From Rhodococcus gordoniae (GTDB taxonomy: Bacteria > Actinomycetota > Actinomycetes > Mycobacteriales > Mycobacteriaceae): 64,000 nt of DNA. The notes under the pieces are model-generated. The model ran no database searches. It was not told the origin of the DNA and saw nothing but the letters and a program-made list of their open reading frames with translations. The stretch spans positions 62,001-126,000 of the forward strand of contig NZ_LPZN01000044.1 in NCBI RefSeq assembly GCF_001646655.1. Reading direction: 5' to 3'. A program made the position numbers and the translations under genes. Below, piece by piece: positions 19,793 to 30,073 of the stretch (positions are counted from its first letter, which is position 1; each line of letters begins with the position of its first letter).

Positions 19793-20433
19793 CGTTCCCA
19801 CGCATCGGTATCCAGGGCGCCGTAGGGCACGCCGTCGGCATGGGCCGCTTTCTCTGCCGCCCGCACGGCCGCCACGAAATCCATTGTGGCACTGCGCAGC
19901 GCGCTCTCCGCATCACCGTCCCCGGTGACTCGTACCAACCGCAACTCGGCCGGGACGAGATGTGCGGGAAGGCCGGCCCGAGTGGCACGCTCGATCACCT
20001 TGTCCGTCAAGGAGAGTGCGGGCTGCGCCATCGCGATCCCGTCGAGACACGACGCCCGGGCCTTCTCCGCCTTCTTCGCGACCTCCCACGCCGCCTCCTG
20101 TTCCGCGACGTCGAGCGGGCCGGTGTGCCCGTTGGTCAGGTGCGGGCTCCGTGCGGCCAGCTTGGCGACGAGCGTGGTGGCCACGTCCTCGACGGTGAAC
20201 TGCCCGTTCGCCTCGGCGATCCGCGAGTGGAACAGCACCTGCAGGAGCAGGTCGCCGAGTTCCTCACGGAGCTCGTCCGGATCGCCCGACTCGACGGCGT
20301 CGAGCACCTCGTAGGTCTCCTCGATCAGATAACGGCGCAGGCTCTCGTGGGTCTGGGTGACCTCCCAACCCCCGAACGACCACAGTCTGTCCATCACGGC
20401 CGCCGCCTCGACGAGAGCGGTGTAGTCGGTCAT
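19777..20433 (-). CDS. mazG: MazG nucleoside triphosphate pyrophosphohydrolase (short form)
   Basis: Protein of 218 residues that hydrolyses NTPs to NMP and pyrophosphate, cleaning damaged nucleotides. The single clear MazG domain has [17 protein letters not shown] and [20 protein letters not shown] with the metal-binding EExxE/EExxD pairs. The usual CPWD lead-in reads SFGGWEV. It is much shorter than M. tuberculosis MazG (about 325 residues). Its ATG overlaps the mfd stop (ATGA), so the two are translationally coupled. Its 3' end overlaps the convergent aminotransferase gene by 16 bases. Confidence 0.85.
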
Positions 20434-23400
20434 GCATTCACCGTGGCCGCGCTGTTCAGGTCCACCATCCCTTGCGGTTTGCCGTCGAGCGCCAGCAGGA
20501 AGTCGGCGATGTACTGCAGCAACGCCACGTCCCGCACCCGATCCGATCCGACACCGCCGGTCCGTGGGATCGGCAACTGGACGAGGCCGCTGGTCGCGCG
20601 GTACTGCGCGCCCGGATACAACCGCTTGAGCCGCATCTGCTTCGAGTCGGGCAGTTCCATCGGCGAGATCCGGATCTGGGTTCCGGTGACGGCGACCTCC
20701 TCGAGGCCGTACTCGCGGCACAGCAGCCGGAGCCTGCCGACGGACACGAGCCGCTGAACCTCCTCGGGCAGCGGGCCGTACCGGTCGACGAGTTCGTGGA
20801 CGACCGTGGCGATCGCCGCATCGTCGTTCGCGGCCGCGAGCTTGCGGTACGCCTCGAGACGCAACCGATCGGACGCGACGTAGTCGGCGGGGATGTGCGC
20901 GTCGACGGGAAGGTCGATCCGCACCTCCTTGGGCGCTTCGTCGGTGGTGACGGTCCGGCCGTCGGCTGCTGCCCTGTATGCCTCGACGGCCTCACCGACG
21001 AGCCGCACGTACAGGTCGAAGCCGACACCCGCGACGTGACCGGACTGCTCGCCGCCGAGAACGTTTCCGGCACCGCGGATCTCGAGATCCTTCATGGCGA
21101 CGGCCATACCCGCGCCGAGATCGGAGTTCTGCGAGATCGTGGCGAGCCGGTCGTAGGCCGTCTCCGTCAGCGGCTTCTCCGCCGGGTACAGGAAGTACGC
21201 GTAGCCGCGCTCCCGCGAACGCCCGACACGTCCGCGCAACTGGTGCAGCTGCGACAGGCCGAGCGCATCCGCCCGTTCGACGATGAGGGTGTTGGCATTG
21301 GAGATGTCGAGACCGGTCTCGACGATCGTGGTGCACACCAGCACGTCGAACTCGCGCTGCCAGAAGCCTTGCACCGTCTTCTCGAGCGTGTCCTCGTTCA
21401 TCTGCCCGTGCGCCACCGCGACCCGCGCCTCCGGAACGAGGTCGCGAAGCCGTTTGGCGGCCTTGTCGATCGAGCTCACCCGGTTGTGGACGTAGAAGAC
21501 CTGACCGTCGCGCAACAACTCTCGCCGGATGGCCGCGGCGACCTGCTTGTCGTTGTACGCGCCCACATAGGTGAGGATCGGATGCCGTTCCTCGGGCGGA
21601 GTGAGGATGGTCGACATCTCGCGGATCCCGGCCATACTCATCTCGAGGGTGCGAGGGATCGGCGTGGCCGACATCGTGAGCACGTCGACGTGGGTGCGCA
21701 GCGCCTTGATGTGTTCCTTGTGCTCGACGCCGAAACGCTGTTCCTCGTCGACGACCACGAGACCGAGGTCCTTCCAGCGGACGCCGGTCTGCAGCAGGCG
21801 GTGGGTGCCGACGACGATGTCGACGGTGCCGTCGGCCATGCCCTCGATGATCGCGCGCGACTCGGCCGCGTCGGTGAACCGGCTCAATCCCTTGACCGTC
21901 ACGGGGAAGGCCGCCATCCGCTCGGTGAAGGTCTGCAGATGCTGCTGCGCGAGCAGAGTCGTGGGGACGAGCACCGCGACCTGCTTGCCGTCCTGCACGG
22001 CCTTGAACGCCGCGCGCACGGCGATCTCGGTCTTGCCGTAGCCGACGTCGCCGATCACGACGCGGTCCATCGGTACCGGCTTCTCCATGTCGGCCTTGAC
22101 CTCGGAGATCACCGTGAGCTGGTCCTGTGTCTCGGTGAAGGGGAAGGCGTCCTCCATCTCCTTCTGCCACGGCGAGTCGGGCGCGAAGGCGTGGCCGGGT
22201 GAGGCCTGCCGCGCCGCGTACAACCGCACGAGTTCGCCGGCGATCTCCCGAACCGCCTTGCGGGCCTTGCGTTTGGTGTTGGCCCAGTCGGATCCGCCGA
22301 GCTTGCTGACGGACGGCAGTTCGCCACCGACGTAACGGGAGAGCTGGTCGAGTTGTTCCATCGGAACGAACAGTTTGTCGCCGGGCTGGCCGCGCTTGCC
22401 GGGTGCGTACTCGATGACGAGGTATTCGCGGCGGGCGCCACCGACGGTCCGTTCGACCATCTCGACGAACTTGCCGATGCCGTGCTGGTCGTGGACGACG
22501 AAATCGCCGGCGTTCAGGGCGAGCGGGTCGACCTGGTTGCGGCGCTTGACGGGCGTCTTGCGTCCCTCGGTGACGACGCGGTTGCCGGTGAGGTCGGCTT
22601 CGGTGACGACGACCAGGCCCGGCACCACATTGTCGTCGTTGCCGGGAAGCACCACGCCCTCGTGCAGACAGCCGCGCATGACACCGACCTGCCCGCGCAC
22701 CGGTTCGGAGCCGGGCTCGAGTTTCGCGGCGGGGACCTCGTTCTCCTTCAGCCGCTCGAGGACGCGCTGCCCGGTTCCCGTGCCGGCAACGACGATCACC
22801 GCACGCCCACCGGCGGTGACGTGCGCGCGCAGGTTCACGAACAGCATCGACAACAGGTCCTCGGAACCGCGGACCTCGGGTGCCGGCTGTACATCGAGGA
22901 CGATCTCGCTCTCGGAACCCGAGGCGAGCGGGCTCAGCGTCCACCACGGTGTCCCTGCCGCCTGCGCGGCCTCGCGCACCTGGCGCAGCGATCGGTAGGC
23001 CGACTCGCCGAGATCGAGTTTCTTCCCGTCCACTCCGTTGAGATTCGAGGTGTCGAGCGGCACCGCACCACCGAGCGAAGCCGCCGTCCACGACGCCTCG
23101 AGGAACTCCTGCCCGGTGCGGGCGAGATCGCTCGCCCGGGTGCGGACCTTCTCCGGATCGCAGATCAGCACGTGCGCGCCGGCGGGCAGAACGTCGGTGA
23201 GCAACTGCAGCTCGCCGGACTGCAGCACCGGCAGCAACGCTTCCATGCCCTCGACGGGAATGCCCCCGGCCATCTTGTCGAGCATCTCGACGAGCGCCGC
23301 GTCGGCCGGGTTGTCCTGGGCGAGCTGCGCGGCCCGGGCCTTGACCTCCTCGGTGAGCAGCAGTTCGCGGCACGGCGGCGCGATGAGCACCGGCACGTCG

Positions 23401-24083
23401 ACCTCGGTGATCGACCGCTGGTCGGCGACGGAGAAACATCGCAGTTCGGTGACCTCGTCGCCCCAGAATTCGACGCGGACCGGATGGTCGGCGGTCGGGG
23501 GGAAGATGTCGAGAATGCCGCCGCGCACCGCGAACTCGCCGCGCTTGCCGACCATGTCGACCCGGGTGTAGGCGAGTTCGACGAGTCGCTCGACGAGCTC
23601 CTCGAAGTCGTGTTCGGTGCCGACCCGCAGGGTGACGGGATCGATCTCGCCGAGTCCGGGTGCCATCGGCTGCACCAGCGACCGCACGGTGGCGACCACG
23701 ACCCCGAGTTCGGGTCCGAGGTCGCGATCATCGGGACGGGCGAGGCGACGCAGGAGGTGCAGGCGACGGCCCACGGTGTCGGCGCTCGGAGACAGGCGCT
23801 CGTGCGGCAGGGTCTCCCACGAGGGGAACTGTGCGACCGAGTCGCCGAGCATCTCGGTGAGTTCGGCGGTGAGATCGTCGGCCTCGCGTCCGGTGGCGGT
23901 GACCACGAGCAGCGGCGTCTTCTCGGCCAGCGCCGCCGCGACGAACGGCCGGGCGGAGGGCGGTGCGACGATCTCCTGTTCGGCGGAACCGGCGAGATCG
24001 CCGATCCTGCTCAGTCGGTGGTCGGCCAGCGCGATCCGCGCCAATCCGGACAGTGGGACAGCGGCCGGGGGCACAGCAGACAA
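20430..24083 (-). CDS. mfd: Transcription-repair coupling factor Mfd
   Basis: Protein of 1217 residues, normal for Mfd. The N-terminal UvrB-like region (about 40-330) precedes the RNA-polymerase-interacting CarD-like region (about 510-590). The RecG-like SF2 translocase follows, with the Walker [17 protein letters not shown], the DEEQ box in [21 protein letters not shown] and the [12 protein letters not shown] motif VI. The C-terminal domain ends near ALDGKPQGM. It removes stalled RNA polymerase at lesions and recruits UvrA. It is followed by mazG on the same strand, as in mycobacteria. Confidence 0.97.
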   Translation of the reverse strand: MSAVPPAAVPLSGLARIALADHRLSRIGDLAGSAEQEIVAPPSARPFVAAALAEKTPLLVVTATGREADDLTAELTEMLGDSVAQFPSWETLPHERLSPSADTVGRRLHLLRRLARPDDRDLGPELGVVVATVRSLVQPMAPGLGEIDPVTLRVGTEHDFEELVERLVELAYTRVDMVGKRGEFAVRGGILDIFPPTADHPVRVEFWGDEVTELRCFSVADQRSITEVDVPVLIAPPCRELLLTEEVKARAAQLAQDNPADAALVEMLDKMAGGIPVEGMEALLPVLQSGELQLLTDVLPAGAHVLICDPEKVRTRASDLARTGQEFLEASWTAASLGGAVPLDTSNLNGVDGKKLDLGESAYRSLRQVREAAQAAGTPWWTLSPLASGSESEIVLDVQPAPEVRGSEDLLSMLFVNLRAHVTAGGRAVIVVAGTGTGQRVLERLKENEVPAAKLEPGSEPVRGQVGVMRGCLHEGVVLPGNDDNVVPGLVVVTEADLTGNRVVTEGRKTPVKRRNQVDPLALNAGDFVVHDQHGIGKFVEMVERTVGGARREYLVIEYAPGKRGQPGDKLFVPMEQLDQLSRYVGGELPSVSKLGGSDWANTKRKARKAVREIAGELVRLYAARQASPGHAFAPDSPWQKEMEDAFPFTETQDQLTVISEVKADMEKPVPMDRVVIGDVGYGKTEIAVRAAFKAVQDGKQVAVLVPTTLLAQQHLQTFTERMAAFPVTVKGLSRFTDAAESRAIIEGMADGTVDIVVGTHRLLQTGVRWKDLGLVVVDEEQRFGVEHKEHIKALRTHVDVLTMSATPIPRTLEMSMAGIREMSTILTPPEERHPILTYVGAYNDKQVAAAIRRELLRDGQVFYVHNRVSSIDKAAKRLRDLVPEARVAVAHGQMNEDTLEKTVQGFWQREFDVLVCTTIVETGLDISNANTLIVERADALGLSQLHQLRGRVGRSRERGYAYFLYPAEKPLTETAYDRLATISQNSDLGAGMAVAMKDLEIRGAGNVLGGEQSGHVAGVGFDLYVRLVGEAVEAYRAAADGRTVTTDEAPKEVRIDLPVDAHIPADYVASDRLRLEAYRKLAAANDDAAIATVVHELVDRYGPLPEEVQRLVSVGRLRLLCREYGLEEVAVTGTQIRISPMELPDSKQMRLKRLYPGAQYRATSGLVQLPIPRTGGVGSDRVRDVALLQYIADFLLALDGKPQGMVDLNSAATVNA

Positions 24084-24146
24084 GGAAGGCGCTCCTGAGT
24101 GTGGGACGAGAACCTTGTCGAGTCTATTCCGCTGTCCCCTCGTGCG

Positions 24147-24746
24147 TCACCGCGCCGGGGCGCGAGGAGGATCACCGCGCCGGGGCGCGAGCAGGTCGGC
24201 GCTGTTGGCACCGAGCTCACGGGCCGCCCAGCCGGCCAGCCCGGCGAGCAGTCCGTCGTCGCCCGCCTCCCGCCGGGCGTCGTCGGTGAGCCAGCGACGT
24301 CGCACCATTCTCAGCAGGGCTGTGCGGGTGCGGGCGGGATCCGCGTCGAGTGCGAAGGTGACGAACGCGTCGGGAGTCCACGCTTCGATGCCCGAGCGTT
24401 CCAGCGCCCCGGTGAGCTCGGGGTCGGCGGTGATCACGGCGTCGGCGTGGCACAGCAACGCCACCGACGTCACGTGCGCTTCCCGCGGGCCCGTCACGTG
24501 CGGTACCTCGCGCAGGACGGTGGTGGGCCAGACCACGCGGGCATCGGGGAAGGCGCGGTCGAGTTCGGCGAAGAGGAAGTCGCGGGCGGGGCGCAACAGC
24601 TCCCGCGGGAGCAGGCGGTCCACCTCCGCGACGATTCCGTCGCTCCAGAAGGGTTGATACAGGCCCTCTTCGGCCAGGGCGAGCGCCACATCACGCAGCC
24701 GGGGACGGGAGAGCACCGTCGCACCGAGTACCACTCGAACCGGCAT
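24147..24746 (-). CDS. PIN-like domain protein with substituted catalytic acids
   Basis: Protein of 199 residues resembling PIN-domain toxins that pair with HTH antitoxins. The first strand reads RVVLGATVL, where the catalytic Asp of the usual LDTNVL is Gly8. The central PKDRHVLAAA-type motif is PREAHVTSVA with Glu89, and ITADPEL follows. The C-terminal 60 residues are helical and Arg/Ala-rich. I chose ATG 24746 because gaaggg lies at good spacing; ATG 24779 is also in frame. It is 60 bases downstream of the HTH gene and 63 upstream of mfd. Nuclease activity is doubtful. Confidence 0.65.
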   Translation of the reverse strand: MPVRVVLGATVLSRPRLRDVALALAEEGLYQPFWSDGIVAEVDRLLPRELLRPARDFLFAELDRAFPDARVVWPTTVLREVPHVTGPREAHVTSVALLCHADAVITADPELTGALERSGIEAWTPDAFVTFALDADPARTRTALLRMVRRRWLTDDARREAGDDGLLAGLAGWAARELGANSADLLAPRRGDPPRAPAR

Positions 24747-24806
24747 AGTCACCCTTCGTCGAATCGTGGGCCCGTCCATGCTGTCGTCACGGCTCGCACA
24801 GTACTG

Positions 24807-25136
24807 TCAGAACGGGTCGTACAGGCCCTCGCGGCGGGTGAGGTCGGCGAGACCGTCGAGGACCGTCGTGACCACCTCCGTCTGCTGGATCGCGAGTTCG
24901 CGGACGTCGGAGCGCGACACGCGCCGGTGCAGGCCGTGGAAGTCGGCGGCGAGCGCGCCCGTGTCCACCAGGTGGGCCACGTAACGGCGGGAACAGCCGA
25001 GGACGTCGGCGGCCTGGGCGATCGTCAGCAGTGGCGGCACGACACCGATGGTCACGGCGGTGTCGGGACCGAACCGGTCGAGCAGGCGCGCGAGCGCTGC
25101 GGGTGCCTCGTCGGCGGAGAACGGACCGAAACTCAC
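24807..25136 (-). CDS. Excisionase-type helix-turn-helix protein, putative antitoxin
   Basis: Small protein of 109 residues with a MerR/excisionase-like helix-turn-helix at about 40-90: LLTIAQAADVLGCSRRYV followed by RRVSRSDVREL. Proteins of this kind serve as antitoxins for PIN toxins in actinobacteria. GTG 25136 overlaps the TetR stop (GTGA), coupling their translation. The downstream PIN-like gene is on the same strand. Its role as antitoxin or DNA-binding partner is inferred from arrangement only. Confidence 0.65.
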   Translation of the reverse strand: MSFGPFSADEAPAALARLLDRFGPDTAVTIGVVPPLLTIAQAADVLGCSRRYVAHLVDTGALAADFHGLHRRVSRSDVRELAIQQTEVVTTVLDGLADLTRREGLYDPF

Positions 25137-25777
25137 GACGGCAGCCGCAGGCGGCGCTCCACGAACTGCCGGAAATATTCGAGCTTGTTCGCCGGCACCA
25201 GCGCGGGCAGGATCATCCGCCACATCGAGCCCGTCCGTTCGGCGAGCCGATCGATCGCCTTGAGGGCGTTCGCCATGATCCGAGCGCCCATCGCCTGCTC
25301 GAGGAGCAGCAGGGAGACGGCGTGGACGTCGACGTCCTCGACGAGGTCGCCCTCCTCGGCCGCCCTGGTGGCCAGCTCCTGCAGAGTGCTCTGCCAGGTC
25401 TCGTAGGGCCGGTGCTCGGTGCCCTGGTAGTCGCCGATCTCGACGAGCAGCCGGAACATCGCCCGCACCACCGGATCGGTCTCGGCCATGTCGACGTGGA
25501 GTACGGACAGATCGATCAGTGTCTCGAGAGCCGGGGAGCGGCGGTCCATCTTGGATTCGGCGGCGGCGGCGAAGCGCAGATACCCGGAGTCGATCACTCC
25601 GCGCGCCAACTCTTCCTTCGAACCGAAATGGAAGTACAGCGCCCCCTTGGTGACACCGGCCTCCTCGATGATGTCGCCCAGATTCGCGTCCGCGTATCCG
25701 TCGCGGACGAATACGGTCGCTGCGCCCTGCAGCACGGATTCGCGCGTCACCTCTGCGCGTACTTGTCGTCCCACCAC
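25133..25777 (-). CDS. TetR regulator resembling gamma-butyrolactone receptors (ScbR/ArpA type)
   Basis: TetR-family protein of about 214 residues. The N-terminal HTH has RQVRAEVTRESVLQGAATVF and GVTKGALYFHFGSKEEL, close to the ScbR/ArpA autoregulator-receptor pattern. The ligand domain is helical. The start is one of tandem GTGs at 25777/25774, after agaagg; the open frame extends to 25984 without domain features. It heads a three-gene unit with the HTH and PIN-like genes. Whether it senses a butyrolactone cannot be read from sequence. Confidence 0.75.
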   Translation of the reverse strand: MVGRQVRAEVTRESVLQGAATVFVRDGYADANLGDIIEEAGVTKGALYFHFGSKEELARGVIDSGYLRFAAAAESKMDRRSPALETLIDLSVLHVDMAETDPVVRAMFRLLVEIGDYQGTEHRPYETWQSTLQELATRAAEEGDLVEDVDVHAVSLLLLEQAMGARIMANALKAIDRLAERTGSMWRMILPALVPANKLEYFRQFVERRLRLPS

Positions 25778-25791
25778 AGCCTGCCTTCTCA

Positions 25792-25822
25792 CGGGTATCC
25801 CTACGATAACGCCGCTTACCCG
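25792..25822. promoter_or_regulatory. Inverted repeat upstream of the ScbR-like gene
   Basis: CGGGTA (25792-25797) and TACCCG (25817-25822) face each other across 19 bases, 15-45 bases upstream of the chosen TetR start. The position suits an autoregulatory operator. The arms are short, so the match could be chance. Confidence 0.25.
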
Positions 25823-25857
25823 GAAGTAGAGAGCAGACGCTCCCGAAAACGAGAGGA

Positions 25858-26511
25858 CTATTCGGAAATCGGGGGCTCCCCGAGCTTCGGGTCCGCTTCG
25901 AGACCGATCAGGCCGTTCCAGCACAGGTTCACGAGGTGGGCTGCCACATCTTCCTTCGACGGGGTGCGGCGATCGAGCCACCATGTCGCGGTGGTGGCGA
26001 CCATACCGACGAGCGCCTGGGCATAGAGCGGAGCGAAGTCGGGGTTGAGGCCGCGGCGGGAGAAGTCGCCGGACAGCAGCTCCCCCACCTGCCGCATCGC
26101 TTCGTTGAGAAGGCTCGAGTAGGTGCCTTCCTCGGCCGACATCGGCGAGTCGCGCACCAGGATCCGGAAACCGTCGGTGCGTTCCTCGATGTAGGTGAGC
26201 AGGGCGAGCGCCGCGCGCTCGACGCGGATCCGCGAACGGTTCCGCGTGAGGCTCTCGGTCACCATCGACATCAGGACCGTCATCTCACGGTCCACGACCA
26301 CCGCGTAGAGACCTTCCTTGCCTCCGAAGTGTTCGTAGACGACGGGCTTGGAGACCTGCGCCCGCTGGGCGATCTCCTCGATGGAGGTGCCCTCGTAACC
26401 GCGCTCGGCGAAGAGGGCGCGGCCGATCTCGATGAGCTGTTCCCGACGCTGCGTGCCCGTCATCCGGATCCGCGGAGTGCGCTCGGTCCGCTTCTGCGAC
26501 GCCTGCGACAC
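25858..26511 (-). CDS. TetR regulator, Rv1019-type
   Basis: TetR-family protein of 217 residues. The HTH is RREQLIEIGRALFAERGYEG with SIEEIAQRAQVSKPVVYEHF, followed by a helical ligand domain. GTG 26511 follows a strong ggagga site. Between glmU/tRNA-Gln and mfd this matches M. tuberculosis Rv1019, reported to repress itself and the mfd-mazG genes. Here three extra genes lie between it and mfd on the same strand. A 12-bp palindrome lies 28 bases upstream of its start. Confidence 0.8.
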   Translation of the reverse strand: MSQASQKRTERTPRIRMTGTQRREQLIEIGRALFAERGYEGTSIEEIAQRAQVSKPVVYEHFGGKEGLYAVVVDREMTVLMSMVTESLTRNRSRIRVERAALALLTYIEERTDGFRILVRDSPMSAEEGTYSSLLNEAMRQVGELLSGDFSRRGLNPDFAPLYAQALVGMVATTATWWLDRRTPSKEDVAAHLVNLCWNGLIGLEADPKLGEPPISE

Positions 26512-26538
26512 ATGTCCTCCTTCGGCGGCGGGGCGTAC

Positions 26539-26550
26539 TCGAACGTTCGA
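26539..26550. promoter_or_regulatory. Perfect 12-bp palindrome, candidate TetR operator
   Basis: TCGAACGTTCGA is a perfect palindrome 28-39 bases upstream of the Rv1019-type tetR start. Its position between the start and the expected promoter fits autorepression. Confidence 0.45.
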
Positions 26551-26655
26551 CAGCCTATCCATTCCCGATCCCGCCACCCCAGGTTCGACGCCGACGCCGT
26601 CTCGTGCAAGGATCGGGGGCGCACGTCCGCCGGTTCCGCCGCGGAGGTGTGGCAG

Positions 26656-26727
26656 TCCGCCGTGGTGTAATCGGCAGCACCTCTGATTTTGGTTCAGATA
26701 GTTCAGGTTCGAGTCCTGGCGGCGGAG
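26656..26727 (+). tRNA. tRNA-Gln (anticodon UUG)
   Basis: Cloverleaf read by eye. The acceptor arms TCCGCCG (26656-26662) and CGGCGGA (26720-26726) pair fully, with G as discriminator. The anticodon stem TCTGA/TCAGA encloses loop TTTTGGT with anticodon TTG at 26689-26691. The T arm has the GTTCGAG loop. The 3' CCA is not encoded. It lies just upstream of glmU, as in related genomes. Confidence 0.93.
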
Positions 26728-26806
26728 CGGGAACCGTCCCGGGGAGCCTCAGCGCTTCCCCGGTGCACGCACGGACCGGCGTGCAGAAACGTGTCGAGGG
26801 AGCTAC

Positions 26807-28282
26807 ATGCAGGTGCAGACCGCGATCGTCGTGCTGGCAGCCGGAGCAGGAACAAGAATGCGGTCGAAGACACCGAAGGTGTTGCACACCCTCGGTGGCC
26901 GCACGATGCTCGCCCACTCCCTCCACGCCGCCGTCGCGCTCGAACCCTCCCATCTCGTCACGGTCGTCGGGCATCGCCGCGCGGAGGTCTCCGCCGAGGT
27001 GACCGCCGTCGCCGAGAGTCTCGACCGCGAGATCCGGGTGACCGTCCAGGACGATCAGCTCGGCACCGGTCACGCCGTGGAGTGCGGCCTGGGCGCCCTG
27101 CCCGACGACTTCGACGGCACGGTGGTCGTCACCGCGGGCGATGTCCCGCTGCTCCGCCCCGACACCCTGCGTGAGTTGCTCGCCGCGCACCTCGACCCCG
27201 AGCCGGCCGCGGTCACCGTCCTGACCACCACGGTGTCCGAGCCCACCGGGTACGGCCGCATCGTCCGCACCACCGACGGTGATGTCGCCGGGATCGTCGA
27301 GGAGAAGGACGCGTCCACGACGCAGCGCGCGATCCAGGAGATCAACACGGGCGTGTACGCCTTCGACGCGGCCGCGCTGCGGTCGGCCCTGGGCAAGTTG
27401 AGCGACGACAATTCGCAGGGCGAGCTGTACCTGACCGACGTCGTGAAGATCGCCCGCGGAGAGGGCCTGGCCGTCCGCGGTGTGCACACCGACGACGCCG
27501 TGCAGGTCTCCGGCGTCAACGACCGCGTCCAGCTGGCCGCACTGACCGCCGAACTCAACCGGCGTCTGCTCGAGCACTGGATGCGCGAGGGTGTCACGGT
27601 GATCGACCCGGCGTCGACGTGGATCGACGTCGACGTCGTTCTCGGCAGCGACGTCACCATCCATCCCGACGTGCAGTTGCGCGGCCGCACCGTCGTCGCC
27701 GACGACGCGGAGATCGGCCCCGGCACGACTCTCATCGACGTGCAGGTCGGCGCGGGCGCCAGCGTCGTGCGCACCCACGGCTCCCACGCGGTGATCGGCG
27801 CGGAGGCCACCGTCGGACCGTTCACCTTCCTGCGTCCCGGCACCGAACTCGGCGCGTGCGGCAAGCTCGGCGCCTTCGTCGAGACGAAGAACGCGCAGAT
27901 CGGGGCGCATTCGAAGGTTCCCCACCTCACCTATGTCGGCGACGCGGAGATCGGCGAGCACTCCAACATCGGAGCGTCGAGCGTGTTCGTCAACTACGAC
28001 GGGGTGCAGAAGTACCGCACGGTCGTCGGATCGCACGTCCGCACCGGGTCGGACACGATGTTCGTCGCCCCCCTCACGGTGGGCGACGGCGCCTACACGG
28101 GCGCCGGAACAGTACTCCGCCGCGACGTTCCTCCGGGGGCGCTGGCGGTGTCGGGTACGCCACAGCGCAATATTGAAGGGTGGGTCCAGCGCAATCGCGC
28201 CGGTACCCCCGCTGCCGAGGCAGCATCGAGAGCACAGCAGCAGCACGACCACGATCGGCAGAAGGACGGCCAGAACCAGTGA
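26807..28282 (+). CDS. glmU: GlmU bifunctional N-acetylglucosamine-1-phosphate uridyltransferase / glucosamine-1-phosphate acetyltransferase
   Basis: Protein of 491 residues that makes UDP-GlcNAc for peptidoglycan and glycans. The N-terminal pyrophosphorylase has [18 protein letters not shown] and the uridyl-binding DQLGTGHAV. The C-terminal left-handed beta-helix of hexapeptide repeats runs from about 265 to 460, with the acetyltransferase [12 protein letters not shown]. The Gln/His-rich C-terminal tail is probably disordered. Its TGA overlaps the GTG of prs, so the two are coupled as in mycobacteria. Confidence 0.97.
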   Translation: MQVQTAIVVLAAGAGTRMRSKTPKVLHTLGGRTMLAHSLHAAVALEPSHLVTVVGHRRAEVSAEVTAVAESLDREIRVTVQDDQLGTGHAVECGLGALPDDFDGTVVVTAGDVPLLRPDTLRELLAAHLDPEPAAVTVLTTTVSEPTGYGRIVRTTDGDVAGIVEEKDASTTQRAIQEINTGVYAFDAAALRSALGKLSDDNSQGELYLTDVVKIARGEGLAVRGVHTDDAVQVSGVNDRVQLAALTAELNRRLLEHWMREGVTVIDPASTWIDVDVVLGSDVTIHPDVQLRGRTVVADDAEIGPGTTLIDVQVGAGASVVRTHGSHAVIGAEATVGPFTFLRPGTELGACGKLGAFVETKNAQIGAHSKVPHLTYVGDAEIGEHSNIGASSVFVNYDGVQKYRTVVGSHVRTGSDTMFVAPLTVGDGAYTGAGTVLRRDVPPGALAVSGTPQRNIEGWVQRNRAGTPAAEAASRAQQQHDHDRQKDGQNQ

Positions 28283-29256
28283 CCAATTGGATCGACAACC
28301 AGAAGAACTTGATGCTCTTCTCCGGCCGGGCTCATCCCGAGCTGGCGGAACAGGTCGCGAAGGAACTGGGCGTCCCCCTCACCCCGCAGACGGCACGGGA
28401 CTTCGCCAACGGTGAGACGTTCGTGCGCTTCGAGGAGTCGGTGCGCGGTTCGGACGCCTTCGTGCTGCAGAGCCACCCGTTCCCGCTGAACCAGTGGGTC
28501 ATGGAACAGCTCATCATGATCGACGCGCTCAAGCGTGGTTCCGCCAAGCGCATCACCGCGATCCTGCCGTTCTACCCCTACGCCCGTCAGGACAAGAAGC
28601 ACCGTGGGCGCGAGCCCATCTCCGCTCGCCTGATCGCCGATCTGCTCAAGACCGCCGGCGCCGACCGCATCATCACGGTCGACCTGCACACCGATCAGAT
28701 CCAGGGCTTCTTCGACGGCCCGGTCGACCATATGCACGCGCAAGGTCAGCTCGCCGAGTACATCCGCGGCAAGTACGGCGTCGAGAACATCGCCGTGGTC
28801 TCCCCCGATTCCGGTCGCGTGCGCGTGGCCGAGAAGTGGGCCGACACTCTCGGTGGTGCGCCGCTGGCGTTCATCCACAAGACCCGCGACCCGCTCGTGC
28901 CCAACCAGGTCAAGTCGAACCGCGTGGTCGGTGAGGTCGAAGGCCGCACCTGCATCCTCATCGACGACATGATCGACACCGGCGGCACCATCGCCGGCGC
29001 GGTGAAGATCCTGAAGGAGGCCGGTGCGGGCGACGTCATCATCGCGGCCACCCACGGCGTGCTCTCCGATCCGGCCGCCGAGCGCCTCGCCGCGTGCGGA
29101 GCCAAGGAGGTCATCGTCACCAACACGCTGCCGATCCCGGAGGAGAAGCAGTTCGACTGCCTCACCGTGCTGTCGATCGCCCCGCTGCTCGCGCAGACGA
29201 TCCGCGAGGTCTTCGAGAACGGCTCGGTGACCTCGCTGTTCAACGGGGTCGCCTGA
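28279..29256 (+). CDS. prs: Ribose-phosphate pyrophosphokinase
   Basis: Protein of 325 residues that makes PRPP from ribose-5-phosphate and ATP for nucleotide, His, Trp and arabinan synthesis. It has the flexible loop region [14 protein letters not shown], the divalent-metal [11 protein letters not shown], and the PRPP-binding [17 protein letters not shown] 28279 overlaps the glmU stop; a longer frame into glmU was rejected because the family start MTNWIDNQ matches this GTG. Confidence 0.96.
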   Translation: MTNWIDNQKNLMLFSGRAHPELAEQVAKELGVPLTPQTARDFANGETFVRFEESVRGSDAFVLQSHPFPLNQWVMEQLIMIDALKRGSAKRITAILPFYPYARQDKKHRGREPISARLIADLLKTAGADRIITVDLHTDQIQGFFDGPVDHMHAQGQLAEYIRGKYGVENIAVVSPDSGRVRVAEKWADTLGGAPLAFIHKTRDPLVPNQVKSNRVVGEVEGRTCILIDDMIDTGGTIAGAVKILKEAGAGDVIIAATHGVLSDPAAERLAACGAKEVIVTNTLPIPEEKQFDCLTVLSIAPLLAQTIREVFENGSVTSLFNGVA

Positions 29257-29288
29257 CCTTCGGTTCCACGACGGGGCAGACTGTCCGG

Positions 29289-29918
29289 GTGTTCACCGGA
29301 TTTCCCGTCGCGGCCCTCGACTTCTACGACGATCTCGAGGCCGACAACAGCAGAGCATTCTGGGCCGCGCACAAGGCCGTCTACGACGACTGCGTGCGCG
29401 GCCCGATGCTTGCCCTGCTCTCGGAACTCGGGGAGGAGTTCGGTGAGGGCAAGGTCTTCCGCCCGTACCGCGACGTACGGTTCAGCAGGGACAAGTTGCC
29501 GTACAAGACCCATCAGGGCGGATTCGTCTCCGTCGCGCAGAGCGTCGGCTACTACGTCGAGATCAACGCTGCCGGGTTGCGGCTGTCCGCGGGCCTGTTC
29601 CACGGTTCGTCCGAGCAGATCGCCGGCTACCGCACAGCGGTCGATCACGAGCGGCGCGGTCCGGAACTCGGGAGGATCGTGCGCAAGCTCGAACGGTCGG
29701 GCTACGAGATCGGGGGCGACCGGCTGAAGTCCCGGCCGCGTGGCGTGGACGCCGATCATCCCCGCATCGAACTCATGCGGCACCGGTCACTGTGGGCCGG
29801 TCGCACCGAGATCTCACCTCCCTGGATCGACACTCCGCGCACTCTCGAGGAGGTGCGTTCGGCGTGGCGGGAGTTCCGGCCGTTGGTGCGCTGGCTCACC
29901 GCCGCCACCGCAACGTGA
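29289..29918 (+). CDS. DUF2461 (TIGR02453) family protein
   Basis: Protein of 209 residues, alpha/beta, of the DUF2461 family. It begins FTGFPVAALDFYDDLEADN, with the shared DFYDDL and FWAAHKAVYDD segments. The YRDVRFSRDKLPYKTHQG block and a late PWIDTPRTLEEV block are characteristic. The molecular function is unknown. GTG 29289 follows the prs stop by 32 bases, so it may be read from the glmU-prs transcript. A longer frame from 29094 overlaps prs and was rejected. Confidence 0.8.
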   Translation: MFTGFPVAALDFYDDLEADNSRAFWAAHKAVYDDCVRGPMLALLSELGEEFGEGKVFRPYRDVRFSRDKLPYKTHQGGFVSVAQSVGYYVEINAAGLRLSAGLFHGSSEQIAGYRTAVDHERRGPELGRIVRKLERSGYEIGGDRLKSRPRGVDADHPRIELMRHRSLWAGRTEISPPWIDTPRTLEEVRSAWREFRPLVRWLTAATAT

Positions 29919-30073
29919 TCCGGCAGACCGGGTGGTATGGAAATGCTGTGTGGCGCAATGGTTTGAGGACGCGCCGGGACGGGAATGATCTTCGTCACGC
30001 CGCGCGAAATCGTCGCAGGTCGGGCGGGACCCCCTCCCCTGCATAACTCCGCTTTCACCTAAAGTGGCACCTC

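Noticed and set aside
20992-23439. Long frame of 815 codons inside mfd, same strand, shifted
   Set aside because: Composition is extreme (Arg/Gly/Ala-rich) with no motifs. It is a high-GC shadow of mfd.
22353-24098. 581-codon plus-strand frame opposite mfd
   Set aside because: Antisense shadow of mfd, with no domain or ribosome site.
26656-26727. tRNA-Gln as an integration (attachment) site
   Set aside because: No integrase, no repeated tRNA 3' end and no foreign-looking DNA were seen next to it.
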